A DNA stretch of 64,000 nucleotides, from NCBI GenBank assembly GCA_964058805.1, contig CAXKVV010002169.1, positions 124,001-188,000 on the forward strand, in the 5' to 3' direction. Positions within the stretch are counted from its first letter, which is position 1. The number at the start of each line of letters is the position of its first letter. The notes below the pieces were generated by a model that saw nothing but the letters and a program-made list of their open reading frames with translations, ran no database searches and was not told the origin of the DNA. Source of the DNA: Schoenoplectus triqueter (lineage: Eukaryota; Streptophyta; Magnoliopsida; Poales; Cyperaceae). The translations under genes and the position numbers were made by a program. This document shows, piece after piece, positions 1-11,284 of this stretch.

Positions 1-888
1 TAGAGCACACTAGTGAAAAATCGGTTCTAAATTCTAGGAAAATTAAATCCGGTTATTAATAAAACTGGTTCTAAATTAACTCTCAAAATTGGTTATTTAA
101 AAAACCGGCTCTATAATATTTTAATAAATTTATTGTTAACAAAAATCGGCTCTAATTTAGGGTTATTTTTTGCAATCTCTCACACTTCCTCTCATTGCGC
201 TGCTCCTTCAACTTCATTTTTACTATTCACCATTAGCAGCTGATCTCTGTTCCTTCTAATCAGCGGCAACAACAGCCATAATATTCATCACAGCTACAAT
301 AACGACTAATATTTTTGGATCTTTTAAAGATAATTCTTCTCTACATAATTTAATTTTAAGTATATTTTCTTATTTCTATAGATTAACATCCTTGTTAATC
401 TTGAAAACCATTAATTTGCATAATTATTGCATAAATTGATTACATATATATAAATAAAATTATATATGTGTAATTCATAGTATTGTCATATAAGACCAAA
501 CTACTAAAATTTTTATTAATTTAGGTCCGTACTCATTCGGGATTAATCCCGAATAGTCCCCGATTTGGGACTGCTTTTGAATACTTTGTCTCATTTAGGA
601 TAGTGAACATATACTAGCTACAATTTAGTGTTTGAAAAAAATTTAGTTAGTATTTTCCTAATGTTCCTACGTGTACGTACGTATATGAAAATTTACGTTG
701 GCGTACTCGAGGAGCATAGGGGAAATGCTGCCGAATTTTTTTTAAACATCAAATTGGCTAGTATATGTTTACTAATGAAACAAAATATTTAAAAAGTGAG
801 TTAAGGTGGTTGACCGGCCAAAAAGTAGACTTTAAATCCGAAACCTTAAATTCGAAACCCTAATTGTGAGAGTGATGTTTTTTTACAG

Positions 889-1107
889 ATGAATCGCAAT
901 ACTTGGATGTATAAAATCAAAAGGAATACAATTGAATATTTGAGGGGAATTGATGAATTTTTGGAATGTGCCTCAGAAGATATGAGAAATATGAGCGCAC
1001 AGACACTTATTTGTCCTTGTGAAGATTGTCAAAATTTACGGAGATTTGAAAATATCAAACAAATGAGAGACCATTTAATTCGTCATGGGTTTATGTACTG
1101 TAATTGA
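889..1107 (+). pseudogene. Transposase-associated domain exon of CACTA-1
   Basis: A 72-codon frame begins right after a TTTTTTTACAG splice-acceptor-like sequence. It contains MNRNTWMY, then NTIEYLRGIDEFLE, then a cysteine-rich CPCEDCQN and a final HLIRHGF. That order (W-M, EYLxGVxEFLxFA, CPCxxCxN, HLxxxGF) is characteristic of the plant transposase-associated domain at the N terminus of CACTA TNPD-like transposases. The frame stops soon after the domain. The catalytic transposase that normally follows is not present, and about 200 bp downstream the sequence passes into the tail of the second CACTA gene. It is a fragment, not a working gene. Confidence 0.8.
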
Positions 1108-1311
1108 TAACTCATATCATTGTTATATAAGGGCCTTACGCTATTATTGGATTGAAAAATAATTCGCTCAAAAAAATAATCTCAAGTTCAATTTGGAAAA
1201 CAATTCATGTGTGTAATTCCAAACTTTAAATGATAAATAGACATGATATTAATAACTTATTTTAATTAAGGTTAGGGTTTGATTTTGATTTTATTTCTTG
1301 CAAAATTTTAG

Positions 1312-1588
1312 AGTCCAAATCAGCTAAGCAGTAAAGAGTGCGATTATTATGTTATGAGATCGATGCATAATATAATAACTATATATTCCAACAACAAAAA
1401 TTTACCACAGGTATAAAAAATAAATTTCATATTAGTCTTTAATTTTTTTACATATTTGCTTGATTAATCAAACTAATAAAATTTTAATTTTTTAATAGGC
1501 TATCAAACCAGCTCCTCGATCTTATTCACAAGAAGATATCGAAGAAATTAAGGAGATGATTATAAATTATATTGCATCTAATATTTGA
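1312..1588 (+). pseudogene. Ulp1-like (C48) peptidase C-terminal exons of CACTA-1
   Basis: Two exon-like segments in one frame: 1312-1410 (33 codons, after TTTTAG and before GTATAA) and 1499-1588 (after AATAG, ending TGA). The first reads through KECDYYVMRSMHNII, matching the ECGYYVMRYM block around the catalytic cysteine of Ulp1-type peptidases in plant CACTA elements; the following Gly is Asp here. The second contains YSQEDIEEIKEM, the usual C-terminal helix. The catalytic His/Asp part is missing. The same 99-nt exon with the same splice context occurs in CACTA-2 at 59911-60009, which supports both the identification and the intron positions. Confidence 0.75.
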
Positions 1589-2120
1589 TAATTTATTTTA
1601 TATTTTTTCTGTTATTTATAAATATTTTTTTGCTAAATTGTTTAGTTACTTATATATTTGTTTGTGTTATTCAGTTATTTCGTGAGTTCTGTGAAATATA
1701 TCAGTTTATTTGTGTTATATTTCTATACGTGTTTGTTTCTATATATGGATGGTATATGGACTGGTCACCGAAAATAGAAAATTTGTTTCAAAAAAAATAT
1801 TTAGAACCGATTATTTAATGAAACCGGTTTTAGTTATTTGAATGAATTAGAACCGATTTTAATTGAAAATTTTATTAGAACCGGTTATGGAAATAACCAG
1901 TTTTAATTGTTAGAATGAAATAGCACCAGTTTTATAAAATCGGTTCTAAAACTTAAAAATTAAAATCGGTTATAATAACCGGCACCGTATGCAGTTCTGT
2001 ACTAATTATTTTAACACCGATTATAAAATATTTTGCACCGCTTACTTTTAGAACCGGTTGTATATCCGGTGCTAAATTCTTTATAAAATCGATTCTAATT
2101 CTTTTTTTTTTCTGGTAGTG

Positions 2121-2761
2121 TAATAATTTCCCCATCGTATTGGCTAGCATTTTAGTAAAAAAAAAAATGCTAAGGCAGTTTAGTCAAATGGTCTTGTCAA
2201 ACCTATTAATATTTTCACAATATCAACAGACAACATATATACCATTTTCACAATGTTAGGCTTATTGGCATCACCATGGTTCCACTTACCTCTTTCAATA
2301 CAATGATCTAATTCAGGCATTCCAGCAAACAGCTGGTGTGCAAGGGATAAAAAAGTTTGATTGGAAAATTTTCTACCAACAAATAGAGAAAGTACTCACA
2401 TGATATTAATCGTATATGTGGTAGTGTGCCTGTACTGTACTCACCGTGGAAGGTACCAATTTCAAGGTACGACCCCCCTGCCTTATACCACACAAACAGA
2501 TCCCCCAAGGAGATCATTATCGTCAGAAAGAGAGAAAATGAGAGCATTGTTGTGAGCTAGAGAGCTATGAGACCGCTGGAGTCCAGTGTTGTCGTTATAT
2601 CGACATGGAAGAACGTATAGCTTCACTGGAGAAACTAGCATCGTCCATGGATCAAGAGAGAAGAAATAAAGCATACAAGTTTTAATTGAAAATTAGCGAA
2701 TGATCCGGAGGAAAGAGAGAAGGAGATGATCATATGAGGAAGAAAGGAGAGATGTAGAGGT
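2121..2761. other. Interval between CACTA-1 and the MULE, no identified gene
   Basis: About 640 bp. The only coding-like stretch I see is a 26-codon plus-strand frame at 2604-2684, coiled-coil-like in composition (MEERIASLEKLASSMDQ). It has no recognised family and is too short to call. Frames around 2300-2820 overlap on both strands without recognisable domains. Confidence 0.4.
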
Positions 2762-2771
2762 GACCAAGGAC
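2762..2771. repeat. Left target-site duplication of the MULE (GACCAAGGAC)
   Basis: GACCAAGGAC directly precedes the left inverted repeat and recurs exactly after the right inverted repeat at 45411-45420. Mutator-like elements usually make 8-11 bp duplications, so length and position fit. Confidence 0.85.
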
Positions 2772-2871
2772 AGATCCGGATCTGCTGCCATAATTTGCTA
2801 TGGGAGCTTCGTACCATAGTTTTAAATGAACCGTTCGATTAAATAGACGGTCGGGGATTTAGAATTCAATT
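2772..2871 (+). repeat. Left terminal inverted repeat of the MULE
   Basis: It matches the reverse complement of 45311-45410. After the first base the next 32 positions are the same, followed by scattered differences (GGGAGCTTCGTACCATAG here, GGCAGCGTCGTGCCATAG on the right arm). Copia A inserted only about 20 bp inside it. Confidence 0.85.
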
Positions 2872-2891
2872 CTTCTTAATAAATTTATTTT

Positions 2892-3151
2892 TGTTATAAA
2901 ATTAATGATAGATGTTTCATCTCCTCCACCTCCTCTCATTCCTCCACCTCCTCTCATAATGATATAAAATTTTCATTCTCTTTACCTTCTCCTTAATTCT
3001 ACATTTAATTTTGTATTAATTTTCTCTTTTATTACATGATGTTCTCTTGCCTATAAATAGAGGCTTGTATGTTGTTGATGTGAGATAGATCTCTAGATGA
3101 AATAATATAGAAATAAGAACAATTTTTGTCTTCTATCTTTATTTTATAACA
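2892..3151 (+). repeat. Copia A 5' LTR
   Basis: 260 bp, TGTTATAAAA to TTATAACA. The internal region starts CGTTATCAGCACGAC, which is not the initiator-Met complement TGGTATCAGAGC used by the other elements here, so a different primer or tRNA region is likely. Length and sequence differ from the 3' LTR by a 12-bp net change near the end plus scattered substitutions. Confidence 0.9.
3052..3060 (+). promoter_or_regulatory. TATA-like box in the Copia A 5' LTR
   Basis: TATAAATAG about 100 bp before the LTR end, conserved in the 3' LTR at 25368-25376. The position fits an LTR promoter with a short R region; it is a motif call only. Confidence 0.55.
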
Positions 3152-3411
3152 CGTTATCAGCACGACTTCGCTCTAATCGAGTTGTGACGGAAGTTTGTTT
3201 TATAGTAGAAGCACGAGATCGACATAATCAGATTATCGTAAGATTATCTCTAAAAAGAGGTACACTTTAGATTATATTTTATCATTTTACCATTAATTAT
3301 AATATTTATTTTCTTGATGAAATTGTTCTTATATTGGATGAGACTAATATTTTCATTCCCCGAAGAGAATGATAAAATAAGTAAATACCAGAAATATTTT
3401 TTTATTTATTC

Positions 3412-3575
3412 AATAATCAGAAGTTATTGATACTTTTAATGGCCAGAAGTCATTGTATTTGATAATTAAAAGTTTTATCAAAATGAGTTACAATTGATAA
3501 CCCGAAGTTATCGATATACTTAATAATCAGAAGTTATTATTTTATTCAACTAAAATGATAACCAGAAGTTATCAA
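3412..3575 (+). repeat. Five dispersed palindromic repeats in the Copia A leader
   Basis: The motif AATAATCAGAAGTTATT or a variant recurs at 3412-3430, 3441-3455, 3496-3516, 3522-3540 and 3557-3575. Each copy is itself a small inverted repeat (GATAAC...GTTATC around CAGAA/CCGAA), so the leader RNA could form a row of short hairpins between the 5' LTR and gag. Confidence 0.8.
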
Positions 3576-3723
3576 TTAGATAAATAAACAAATAAATATA
3601 ATGTCGCTAATCTTTTCTCTTAATGAACTGAAATTATTAATATTCTTTTTCTTTGGTAATTTTCATAAATGGATGTTCGATTAAATTTATTAATATTAGT
3701 AGTATTTTTATTTTGTAGTCCTT

Positions 3724-4640
3724 ATGATAAATTTTACTAAACTTGAATTCGTTGCCCTTGATATATCGGGCAAGAATTATCTCCCATGGACTCTCGATGC
3801 TGAGATTCATCTTACCGCAAATAATCTTGGAGATACAATAAAAGATGAAAATAAGGCCTCCCCGCAGGAGAAAGCCAAAGCAATGATATTCCTCCGTCAT
3901 CATCTCCATGAGAATTTAAAAATTGAATATTTAACGATGAAAGATCAGTTAGAATTGTGAAAAAATTTAAAAGAAAGATATGACCATCAAAAACAAGTGC
4001 TCCTCCCAAAAGCTCGTTATGAATGGATTCATTTAAGGTTGCAAGATTTTAAATCTGTGGGTGAATATAATTCCGCAATGTTTTGCATAACATCTGAGTT
4101 AAAATTATGCGGAAAAAAGATTACTGATGAAGACATGTTAGAAAAAATATTTTTCACATTTCATGCTTCGAATTTGCTCCTGCAACAGCAATATCGGGAG
4201 CGTGGTTTTAAAAAATATTCAGAATTGATATCATGTCTTCTTGTTGCGGAATAAAATAATGAGCTTCTCATGAAAAAATCATCAATCACGGCCCACTGGC
4301 TCTAGTCCATTTCCTGAAGCAAATGCGACATCATTCCCTAAAGTGAATGCAACATCATTTAAAGGAGATCATGGTCGAGGACGTGGTTGCGGCCCCAGAA
4401 GAGGTCGTGGACGTGGTCACAATAATGTTTGGCGACGTGAATGTCATAATTTCAAATCAAATGACAACAATGTAGGGAGATATGAAAAGAAAAAGAATTC
4501 AATATCTTCTAAAAAGTTTGAAAGTAGTTGTTATAGATGTGGTATGACAAACCATTGGTCACGTACATGTCGTACTCCCAAACATTTAGTTGAACTTTAT
4601 CAAGCATCCATCAAGAAAAAGGGAAACAAATTTTATTGAA
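3724..4640 (+). pseudogene. Copia A gag (broken)
   Basis: The frame starting at 3724 shows LEFVALDISGKNYLPW, the UBN2/gag-type opening common in plant Copia elements. It is followed after an in-frame TGA (3958-3960) by the capsid region (LRLQDFKSVGEYNSAMF), then a stop near 4252. A basic RG-rich stretch (GRGRGCGPRRGRGRG) and a CCHC zinc knuckle CYRCGMTNHWSRTC (about 4529-4572) complete gag, ending with a stop at 4637-4639. Intact gag would form the cytoplasmic particle; with at least two internal stops this copy cannot make it. Confidence 0.85.
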
Positions 4641-4849
4641 AATGAGTTAAGTGGTTTACTCATGGATACACACCTAGGTGTTTCTGATTTCTTTGAGAAT
4701 ATTGATAACGAAAATAAATATTATGAGCTAAGTTTTTTTTGGTTTATTTTAGTTTAGTTTTTATGTTGTAAATTTATGTTTCTCATGAATAAAATTAGTT
4801 TCTTTAAATTTGATCTTGTATATTTTTTTTTGTTCAAAGGAAAAAGAAT

Positions 4850-5904
4850 ATGATTGAAGGCTCCAGCAGAGCTATGACAAGTATTAGAGATGAATGTCTA
4901 GTAGACAGTGGAACAACAAACACAATATTAAAAAGTAAAAAATATTTTTCTCAATTGTCTCCTGTAGAGACACATGTTAATATAATTTCTGGTATTAGTA
5001 ACTTAATTGAAGGCTCTGGAAGAGCTTGTATTTTGTTACCAGAAGGAACAAAATTAATTATAAATGATACATTATACTCTAGTAAATCCAGAAAAAATTT
5101 ATTAAGTTTTAAAGATATTCAGTGTAATGGTTATCATATCGAAACCATGACTGAAAATAACATTGAATATCTTCAAATTACAACGATTATATATATGGTC
5201 AGAAGATCATATTGGAAAGATGAAAGCTTTATTATCTGGACTATATTGTATGAACATAAGTTCAATAGAATCAAATATGGTCAGTAACCAGAAATTACAT
5301 GATACAAAAATGTTTACTCTGTGGCATGACAGGTTAGGTCATCCAGGTAATATTATGATGAGGAGAATACTTGAAAATGCAAATGTGCATCCTCTAAAGA
5401 ATCTGAAGATCCTATTATCAAAATATTTATCATGTGCAGCATGCTCTCTTGAAAAATTGATAATTAGGTCATCTAAAAATAAAATTGAAAATGAATCTCC
5501 TTTATTTTTAAAGAGAATTCAATGAGATATTTGTGGGACTATTTCTCCTTCATGTGGACCATTTAGATATTTTTTGGTTTTAATTGATGTATCAACTCGA
5601 TGGTCACATGTTTGCCTATTAGCTATAAGAAATGTTGCATTTGCTAGGCTATTAGCACAAATAATCCAATTGAGAGCAAATTTTTCGGATTACCAAATTA
5701 AGAGTATCCGGCTTGATAATACAGGAGAATTTACATCTCAGTCTTTTAATGATTATTGTATGTCAATTGGGATTAAGGTAGAACATCCAGTTGTTCATGT
5801 ACATACACAAAATGGTTTAGCTGAATCATTAATTAAAATATTACAACTAATTGCTAGACCGTTACTTATGAAATATAATCTACCATCTTTTGCATGGGAC
5901 ATAC
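4850..5904 (+). pseudogene. Copia A protease and integrase (broken, truncated by the Gypsy)
   Basis: The protease motif is DSGTT (codon near 4904). A GAG-pre-integrase zinc region has LWHDRLGHPG and CAACSLEKL. The integrase core follows with LIDVSTRW, RLDNTGEFTSQ and NGLAES as the D, D and E positions. A frameshift separates the protease (stop at 5285-5287) from the zinc region, and a TGA near 5523 interrupts before the core. The reading ends at SFAWD where the Gypsy LTR begins (5905). Integrase normally joins cDNA to chromosomal DNA; here it is inactive. Confidence 0.85.
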
Positions 5905-6612
5905 TGTCACACCCCAGAAATAAATGAATCGAATTAGGGGTGCTAATCCCGCCACGTACGCACGACGAGACGTGCGTACGAAAGGCTAAGTGAATAAGAA
6001 TGAAAATAAAGAAAATCCCAGGATAAACAAAACAATAATAATAATACAAAACAAAACAGTCCAGAATATACAGATAAATACAACGCCAGACACCGGCGGG
6101 GCTAACTCCATCGGAATGGGTAGCAAAATCTCTCAAATAAAGCCCAAAGAAAGAAACCAAAAACCCGATGCCCGATAAGCCCTAATCAACTACCCGCCTC
6201 ACTGTGCTGATGCGGCGAAGCACCTCTGATATCGCGCAGGACTGTTGCACCTAGCACTCTCATCAAAACTCGAGCCCATGCCTGTAAACCTGGATCCCAC
6301 AACCACCGTGGAAACGTGAGAAATTTTTAAAATTTCTCAGTACGGATTTAGATCCAGCCTTAAGATTTGATCTTCTTTCCTAGACTGGACCCAAATACCG
6401 GTACCGAATTTAAATGTAATGAATTATTTTAATATATGTTAATGTATTATTATTTTATACATTTCTGACACCTCTACATGAATGACATGAAATGACAATT
6501 AACCCTGAAATAGAAAATCTGTGGAAATAGTAGTATAATATAAAATATATGGTACGAGAAGACAAACACCCGAAATAAATATCCCAATTTGCAAATCACC
6601 AGATCTATCCCA

Positions 6613-6700
6613 AGCGGGCGCCACCAGCGTCCCAACTTACGAACTTGGGCCTTGCCTAAGCGGGCGCCACCAGCGACCCAACTTACGAACTTAGGACTTT
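6613..6700. repeat. Tandem repeat in the Gypsy LTR (AAGCGGGCGCCACCAGCG unit, two copies)
   Basis: A unit of about 43 bp containing AAGCGGGCGCCACCAGCG and CCCAACTTACGAACTT occurs twice in a row. The block recurs in the right LTR near 17115-17200. Confidence 0.75.
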
Positions 6701-6908
6701 ATGTTTATGCGGCGCCAATGCCGCATAAACGGCAATTCGGGCTCCCGAGGCGATAACGCCCTAGGAGAGTGAGCGTGCATGAGCACGTACTCTGGTCTGC
6801 TAAATCTGGTAATTCACCTTACAAAATAAAAGCAAGTGGATAATTATGTCTTCAGTTGCCATATCGTCAAAGGAGATAACTACTCGTGAATTAACAAATC
6901 GAAATCAA

Positions 6909-7031
6909 ATGGGAACCTACACTGTACCAACCAAGGGTCAGAGGACCGCATCCCGTAAAAGTATCAAAACGAAATATAACAAATGGGAGCCTACACTGTA
7001 CCCACTAAGGCCAGTGGACCGCATCCCGACT
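6909..7031. repeat. Tandem repeat in the Gypsy LTR (period about 74 bp)
   Basis: ATGGGAACCTACACTGTACC and, 74 bp later, ATGGGAGCCTACACTGTACC, each followed by a GGACCGCATCCCG block. It is an imperfect pair, repeated in the other LTR near 17413-17535. Confidence 0.7.
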
Positions 7032-10000
7032 TTCTCTGTACCAACTACGGGCCAAAGGAGAAAGCCCTTCGGACAATATTAGGATCCTAAATACGCCGGA
7101 TAAATATAATAATATAATATCACGAACTAGATTCCAGTCTCGGATATGGCCGCCCACACTAAACACTGAAGTACACAGTATCCTAAAACGCTCAAATTTG
7201 GATTAAAAATTTAATCATATTAAGAATAATAAAAAAAAATATAATATTGATCAAAGAAAAACGCTCCGACACAGCCGAACCCGCCAAATGACGGGATCGG
7301 TGGATAATCCGACAGGCACAGATGCGCAGTACATATACAGACCGGTGGGTCCCACGGGCCTATGGGTCACCGTACGTAACCACAACGGTCTGGTTATGCA
7401 AGGCAACTTAGACTGAAAATTACCCGGTCCGCCTCTCAGCACTCCCATGCATTTAATGCATGATTAACTTCCTAGCTTAATTAATAATTAGTAATAGTAA
7501 TAATATTTTCCTAATAAATATAATCTACAACTTGAATTATTTAATTCTATCTGATCCTATCTCGGGACTATTTCCCGAATACTACTCCTATCCTGTCTAC
7601 GTGCAATATGACATGATATGACATGCGAATGCGGGTATGTCTCGAATATGCTGGTCAATTTATCGGATGCAAATGACAGGTCAGATTCAGTCTCTAGTTA
7701 AATTTGGACAAAAACACCGCAATTCAGATTTATTTTAAAAACATTTTATTTTCGGTTTGGGTTCCTAATTCTGAAGAAAGAAGATGAATCCCAGGAAACC
7801 GTACCTGGGAGTGCTGGCGAGGATCGCGAAGTCGCTCTACTCCGGAGGTAGAACACCGGCCTCGGGGTCGGTGTCCGCGTACGTCTGGTCAGGAGTGACC
7901 TCGTACTCCGCGAGGGGATCCGAGTCGACTATATCACCTATTTAATTTAAATTAGATATTTATTAGTTTTAACTTGATTTACTAATTAATAATTGGATTA
8001 GATTGATAACTTAATTAAACGTTTGTTCGGGTTTGTATCGTCCTTTCTAAATAAACTCGGCAGCATTTCTACTGCATATATGCGGTGTCGGAAATTTTAG
8101 TTGCTCGCATATCGATCCGTTAATTTGTGTTTATCGTTCTTGATCGTTTTTATACGTTCATCCTTTATTTTACATTTCGAGGTTATGAATTTAATTATTA
8201 AATCAATTAACTTAAAATAGAGAAATTGATTAATATATAATATATAATATATTTAATATTATATTCTAATATTCTCTTATTTATCTATTTTTAATTTAGA
8301 GAGATTGCTTAACATATATTTATATTATATATTTATTAATATTATTTCGTTATTAAATAGAGAAATTGATTATTATTATTATATATATATTATACATATA
8401 ATATTTGTTTTATTATTCTTTTATTTATTATTTTTTTTAAAAATAGAGAAATTGATTAATATATATTCTAATATATATTAATTGCATTCTAATTTTTATT
8501 GTTACTATGTTTTTAAATTAGGTAGTTTACTTTATTATATATAAGTACTATTATTAGTTTTTTTATAAGTTAGAGAAAATAGCTTTAAAAATAAAAGAAA
8601 AATAAAAAGAAATAAAATAAAATAAACGAAAACTAATATAAAATAAAAGTTAAGAAAAAGTTATTATATTATTAATGTGTTGGTGTTTTAATGTTCGGGA
8701 TCATACGCTGACTACCAAATCGTTGGTGCCAATGCACCGATATCCCGAATCGGGGGCAGTCAGGGAATATAATCATTTCCCGATTTCTTTAAGTTTACGT
8801 TTTAGTCCATGGATACCGCCAAACCTTTCGGGGCGGCCTCCAAATTAATAAGTCCCATTTTATTTTGGTCATTTCATTATCTTAGGATTTTTAGGCTATT
8901 GGGCCATGATTACTTTCATTAATCCTAATTAGGCTTTAATTTAGTTAACTCCTCATTTACCAGCCCAATAACATTTTATTCATTTCTTAAGTTTTTATTA
9001 CTAAGTGTTGGGCCGAATAGTTAATTTAAGTTCCTTATTATAAATCCTTGGCCTAATTATTCATAGCCCAACATTAAATACCCAACAACTTAGACAGGTC
9101 ATCAAGCAAGGTATAATTACAACAGTCCATCTACCAGCATGTAAAGAATTCGACAGGTAAATCACCACAAGGCAAACAGAAGAACAGCACAGGGCCCAGG
9201 GCTGTACCAGTAACTGGTACAGTCACAAACAAATTCATAGGATGATACAGACAAACAAGGCAGCACAACCCAGCAGCAACAAGGAATCCCAGCCCAGACC
9301 AAGTACAACAGTTCACAAGGTAAGACCACATCAATCCATACCAGAAACCCAGAAACCAGAATCCGGCACCCATCGGCAACACAGAAAAACAGAACCCATA
9401 GGCCAAACAAAAAGGGTAAACGGCCAACAATATTGTATCCAAGGAGCAATAATAACAAGAGTGCAAGACTGGTATAGCCTTTACAACCAGTATAATAGCC
9501 CAGACAGATATTAATTACAAGGGTCAAGAGGGTAAGTCAGTATCAGCAACAAGCACCAGCAAGGGTCACAGAGGGTGGGGGCAGATCAATGTAGTAACAA
9601 TTTAAAATACCAGTCAAACAGGCAACCCCAAAAAGAATGGGCAGTATCAGACAAGCCACCATCAAAAAAAAAATCAAGCCTCAGATCATTTCATATCGAA
9701 ACCCCCCCCCCAGTCCAATCACACAACTGTCAGGGGCTTACCAGAAAACCCAACAGGGGAAAACAAGAAAAGGTGTTGGTCTGGTACCAGCAAACCAACG
9801 ACACCTGGTACCAGCCATTTACAGAACCCGCTTTCGACCGAGCAACCAAAACTAGATAGCTCACAAGGAAACCCCATAGATAACACAAATCCATACCAAC
9901 AGTCCAATCTAGAACCCACAGAACCAAATCGGGCACAGCATAGCAAACCAGGCAACCCAACTGGTGTAGCAAACAAAGCCACAGGGCAACAACACAAAGA

Positions 10001-10598
10001 GAACGAAAAACAAATCCAGCCAAACAATGCACCCAGATTAAACCAGAACCACATGCACAATCATTAACAAGCAATTACACAAATCAACACAAGTTTGGGG
10101 CTAGGGTTTACCAGCAAAAGGGGAAAAAGCCGAAATAGACAAGCAAGGAAGCTCAAGGGGTACCACCTCCTTTCCGACAAGGCTCGGCCACCACCCTCCT
10201 CTCCTCCTTACACCTTTTTTTTAACCAAAATTTACTTAGATCTGCCCTTATCTGTTAACTTTTCTTTTGTCTTTTACAGAAATTTCTCAACGCATGAGAG
10301 CCAAAGGAGGGAGAGAGGAAGGCGCACGCTCGGCCTTATAGGGAGAGGCGGTAAGGGCTCGGGTCTAGGGCAGTCAGGGGTCATGAGGGGGGAAAGTGGC
10401 TTAACGGTCAGCGGAAAGTGACAGGTCTCGCGACAGACGGGACAGCCAGCATAGGCTCAGCCAGGAGCAAGAGGACGAAAAGTCTAGGGTTGCAGTACCC
10501 CCTCGTCCGAGAGAGAGAAACCGATCAGAGTCGGTGAGGCAAGGAAACACAAGAGAGGAAACAAGGGGCGAGAACAAAAAAGAAAGGAGAGAGAAGAG

Positions 10599-10738
10599 CG
10601 GCGCCATAATGGCGAAGGGACCGAAGGGACGGGGGAGAGCGGGAGAGAAGAAAGAGAGAGAAGAGGGGCGCCATAATGGCGAAGGGACCGAAGGGACGGG
10701 GAGCGGGAGAGAGAAAAAAAGAAGAGAGAGAAGAGGGG
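10599..10738. repeat. Tandem repeat in the Gypsy LTR (GCGCCATAATGGCG unit)
   Basis: Two adjacent copies of a unit starting GCGCCATAATGGCGAAGGGA, each followed by a purine-rich GAGA tract. GGCGCCATAATGGCG is itself a near-palindrome. Present again in the right LTR near 21103-21242. Confidence 0.75.
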
Positions 10739-11241
10739 TAATAAATGCGGCGTTTATTGAAGAGAGAGAGTGAACGGAATGGATTTTCTGTGACCGAGGC
10801 TTGCGGCCATTTGTGTGGCAAAGTTTTAAGTTTTGAATTAACGGTAAATTAATTATTACAAATGGTATCTAAATAGGCATTCATATTGCGGCTCACGAAC
10901 TTTAAAATTTTGTGCTAAATTATTTTATCTAATTTGGTTGATTTATTACTTATTTCAAACTTAATGTTTATTCGTATTAAATTTTTGATTTCAGTTCCTT
11001 TAATCAATTTAAAATTTTAGTTTGTATCTTCTAAATTTCGTGGGTCATTGATAATTAAACGGTTTATTTACCTAATTGGTATATATTATATTTACCCATA
11101 TATATATATAAAATTTTATTCTCTTCCTTGTTGAATTAAGAAATTTATTTATTTATGTTAAGTTAATTTTGATCATTGTCAGAATTTAATTAATTTTAAA
11201 TTTTTGACCATTAATGCCAAATTAAAATTTACAGTTTGACA

Positions 11242-11257
11242 TTTCTCCCCCCCTTAA
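11242..11257 (-). other. Gypsy polypurine tract
   Basis: On the minus strand AAGGGGGGGAGAAA sits immediately before the 3' LTR (TGTCAAACTG). The position is right for plus-strand primer function. The second copy is at 21746-21761. Confidence 0.85.
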
Positions 11258-11284
11258 AATAAGTTTCGTCCTCGAAACAAGAAC

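Larger units (their letters stand above)
8..2120 (+). mobile_element. CACTA-1: deletion-derivative CACTA (En/Spm) transposon
   Basis: The element starts CACTAGTGAAAAATCGG and ends CTGGTAGTG, whose reverse complement starts CACTACCAG followed by A-rich sequence. These are CACTA-type ends. Both flanks carry many degenerate subterminal repeats built on AACCGGTTCTAA and its complement (about 20-160 and 1800-2100), as expected for TNPA-type binding arrays. Inside are an N-terminal transposase-associated exon (889-1107) and a C-terminal Ulp1-like peptidase tail (1312-1588); the main DDE transposase is absent. The 3-bp flanks (GCA at 5-7, TAA at 2121-2123) do not match, so no target duplication is visible. 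It is non-autonomous. Confidence 0.8.
5905..11241 (-). repeat. Gypsy 3' LTR (left copy), 5,337 bp
   Basis: It runs from TGTCACACCCCAG to AGTTTGACA, so both strands read TGTCA...TGACA. It matches 16409-21745 along its length; by eye I found about 16 substitutions, nearly all transitions, plus a few 1-bp homopolymer indels. It is a mosaic of AT-rich tracts and GC-rich blocks with internal tandem repeats. Open frames of 60-140 codons on both strands (for example around 9131-10074) have no recognisable domain and I treat them as chance frames. Confidence 0.92.

Noticed and set aside
8..2123. A 3-bp target duplication for CACTA-1
   Set aside because: Flanks GCA and TAA differ. The ends and subterminal repeats support the element, but the duplication cannot be claimed.
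6613..6700. Possible CRISPR-like direct repeats
   Set aside because: Only two adjacent imperfect copies with no spacers; ordinary LTR tandem duplication in a plant genome.
9131..10074. Overlapping frames of 90-121 codons on both strands with hydrophobic Cys/Leu-rich translations
   Set aside because: They lie inside the Gypsy LTR, recur at the same offset in the other LTR (19634-20578), overlap each other on opposite strands and have no domain. They arise from CAA/CCA-rich composition.
10534..10773. A charged Lys/Glu/Arg-rich protein (frames at 10534 and 21038)
   Set aside because: The GA-rich tandem repeat in the Gypsy LTR produces this composition; the two LTR copies diverge by frameshift with no selection for frame.
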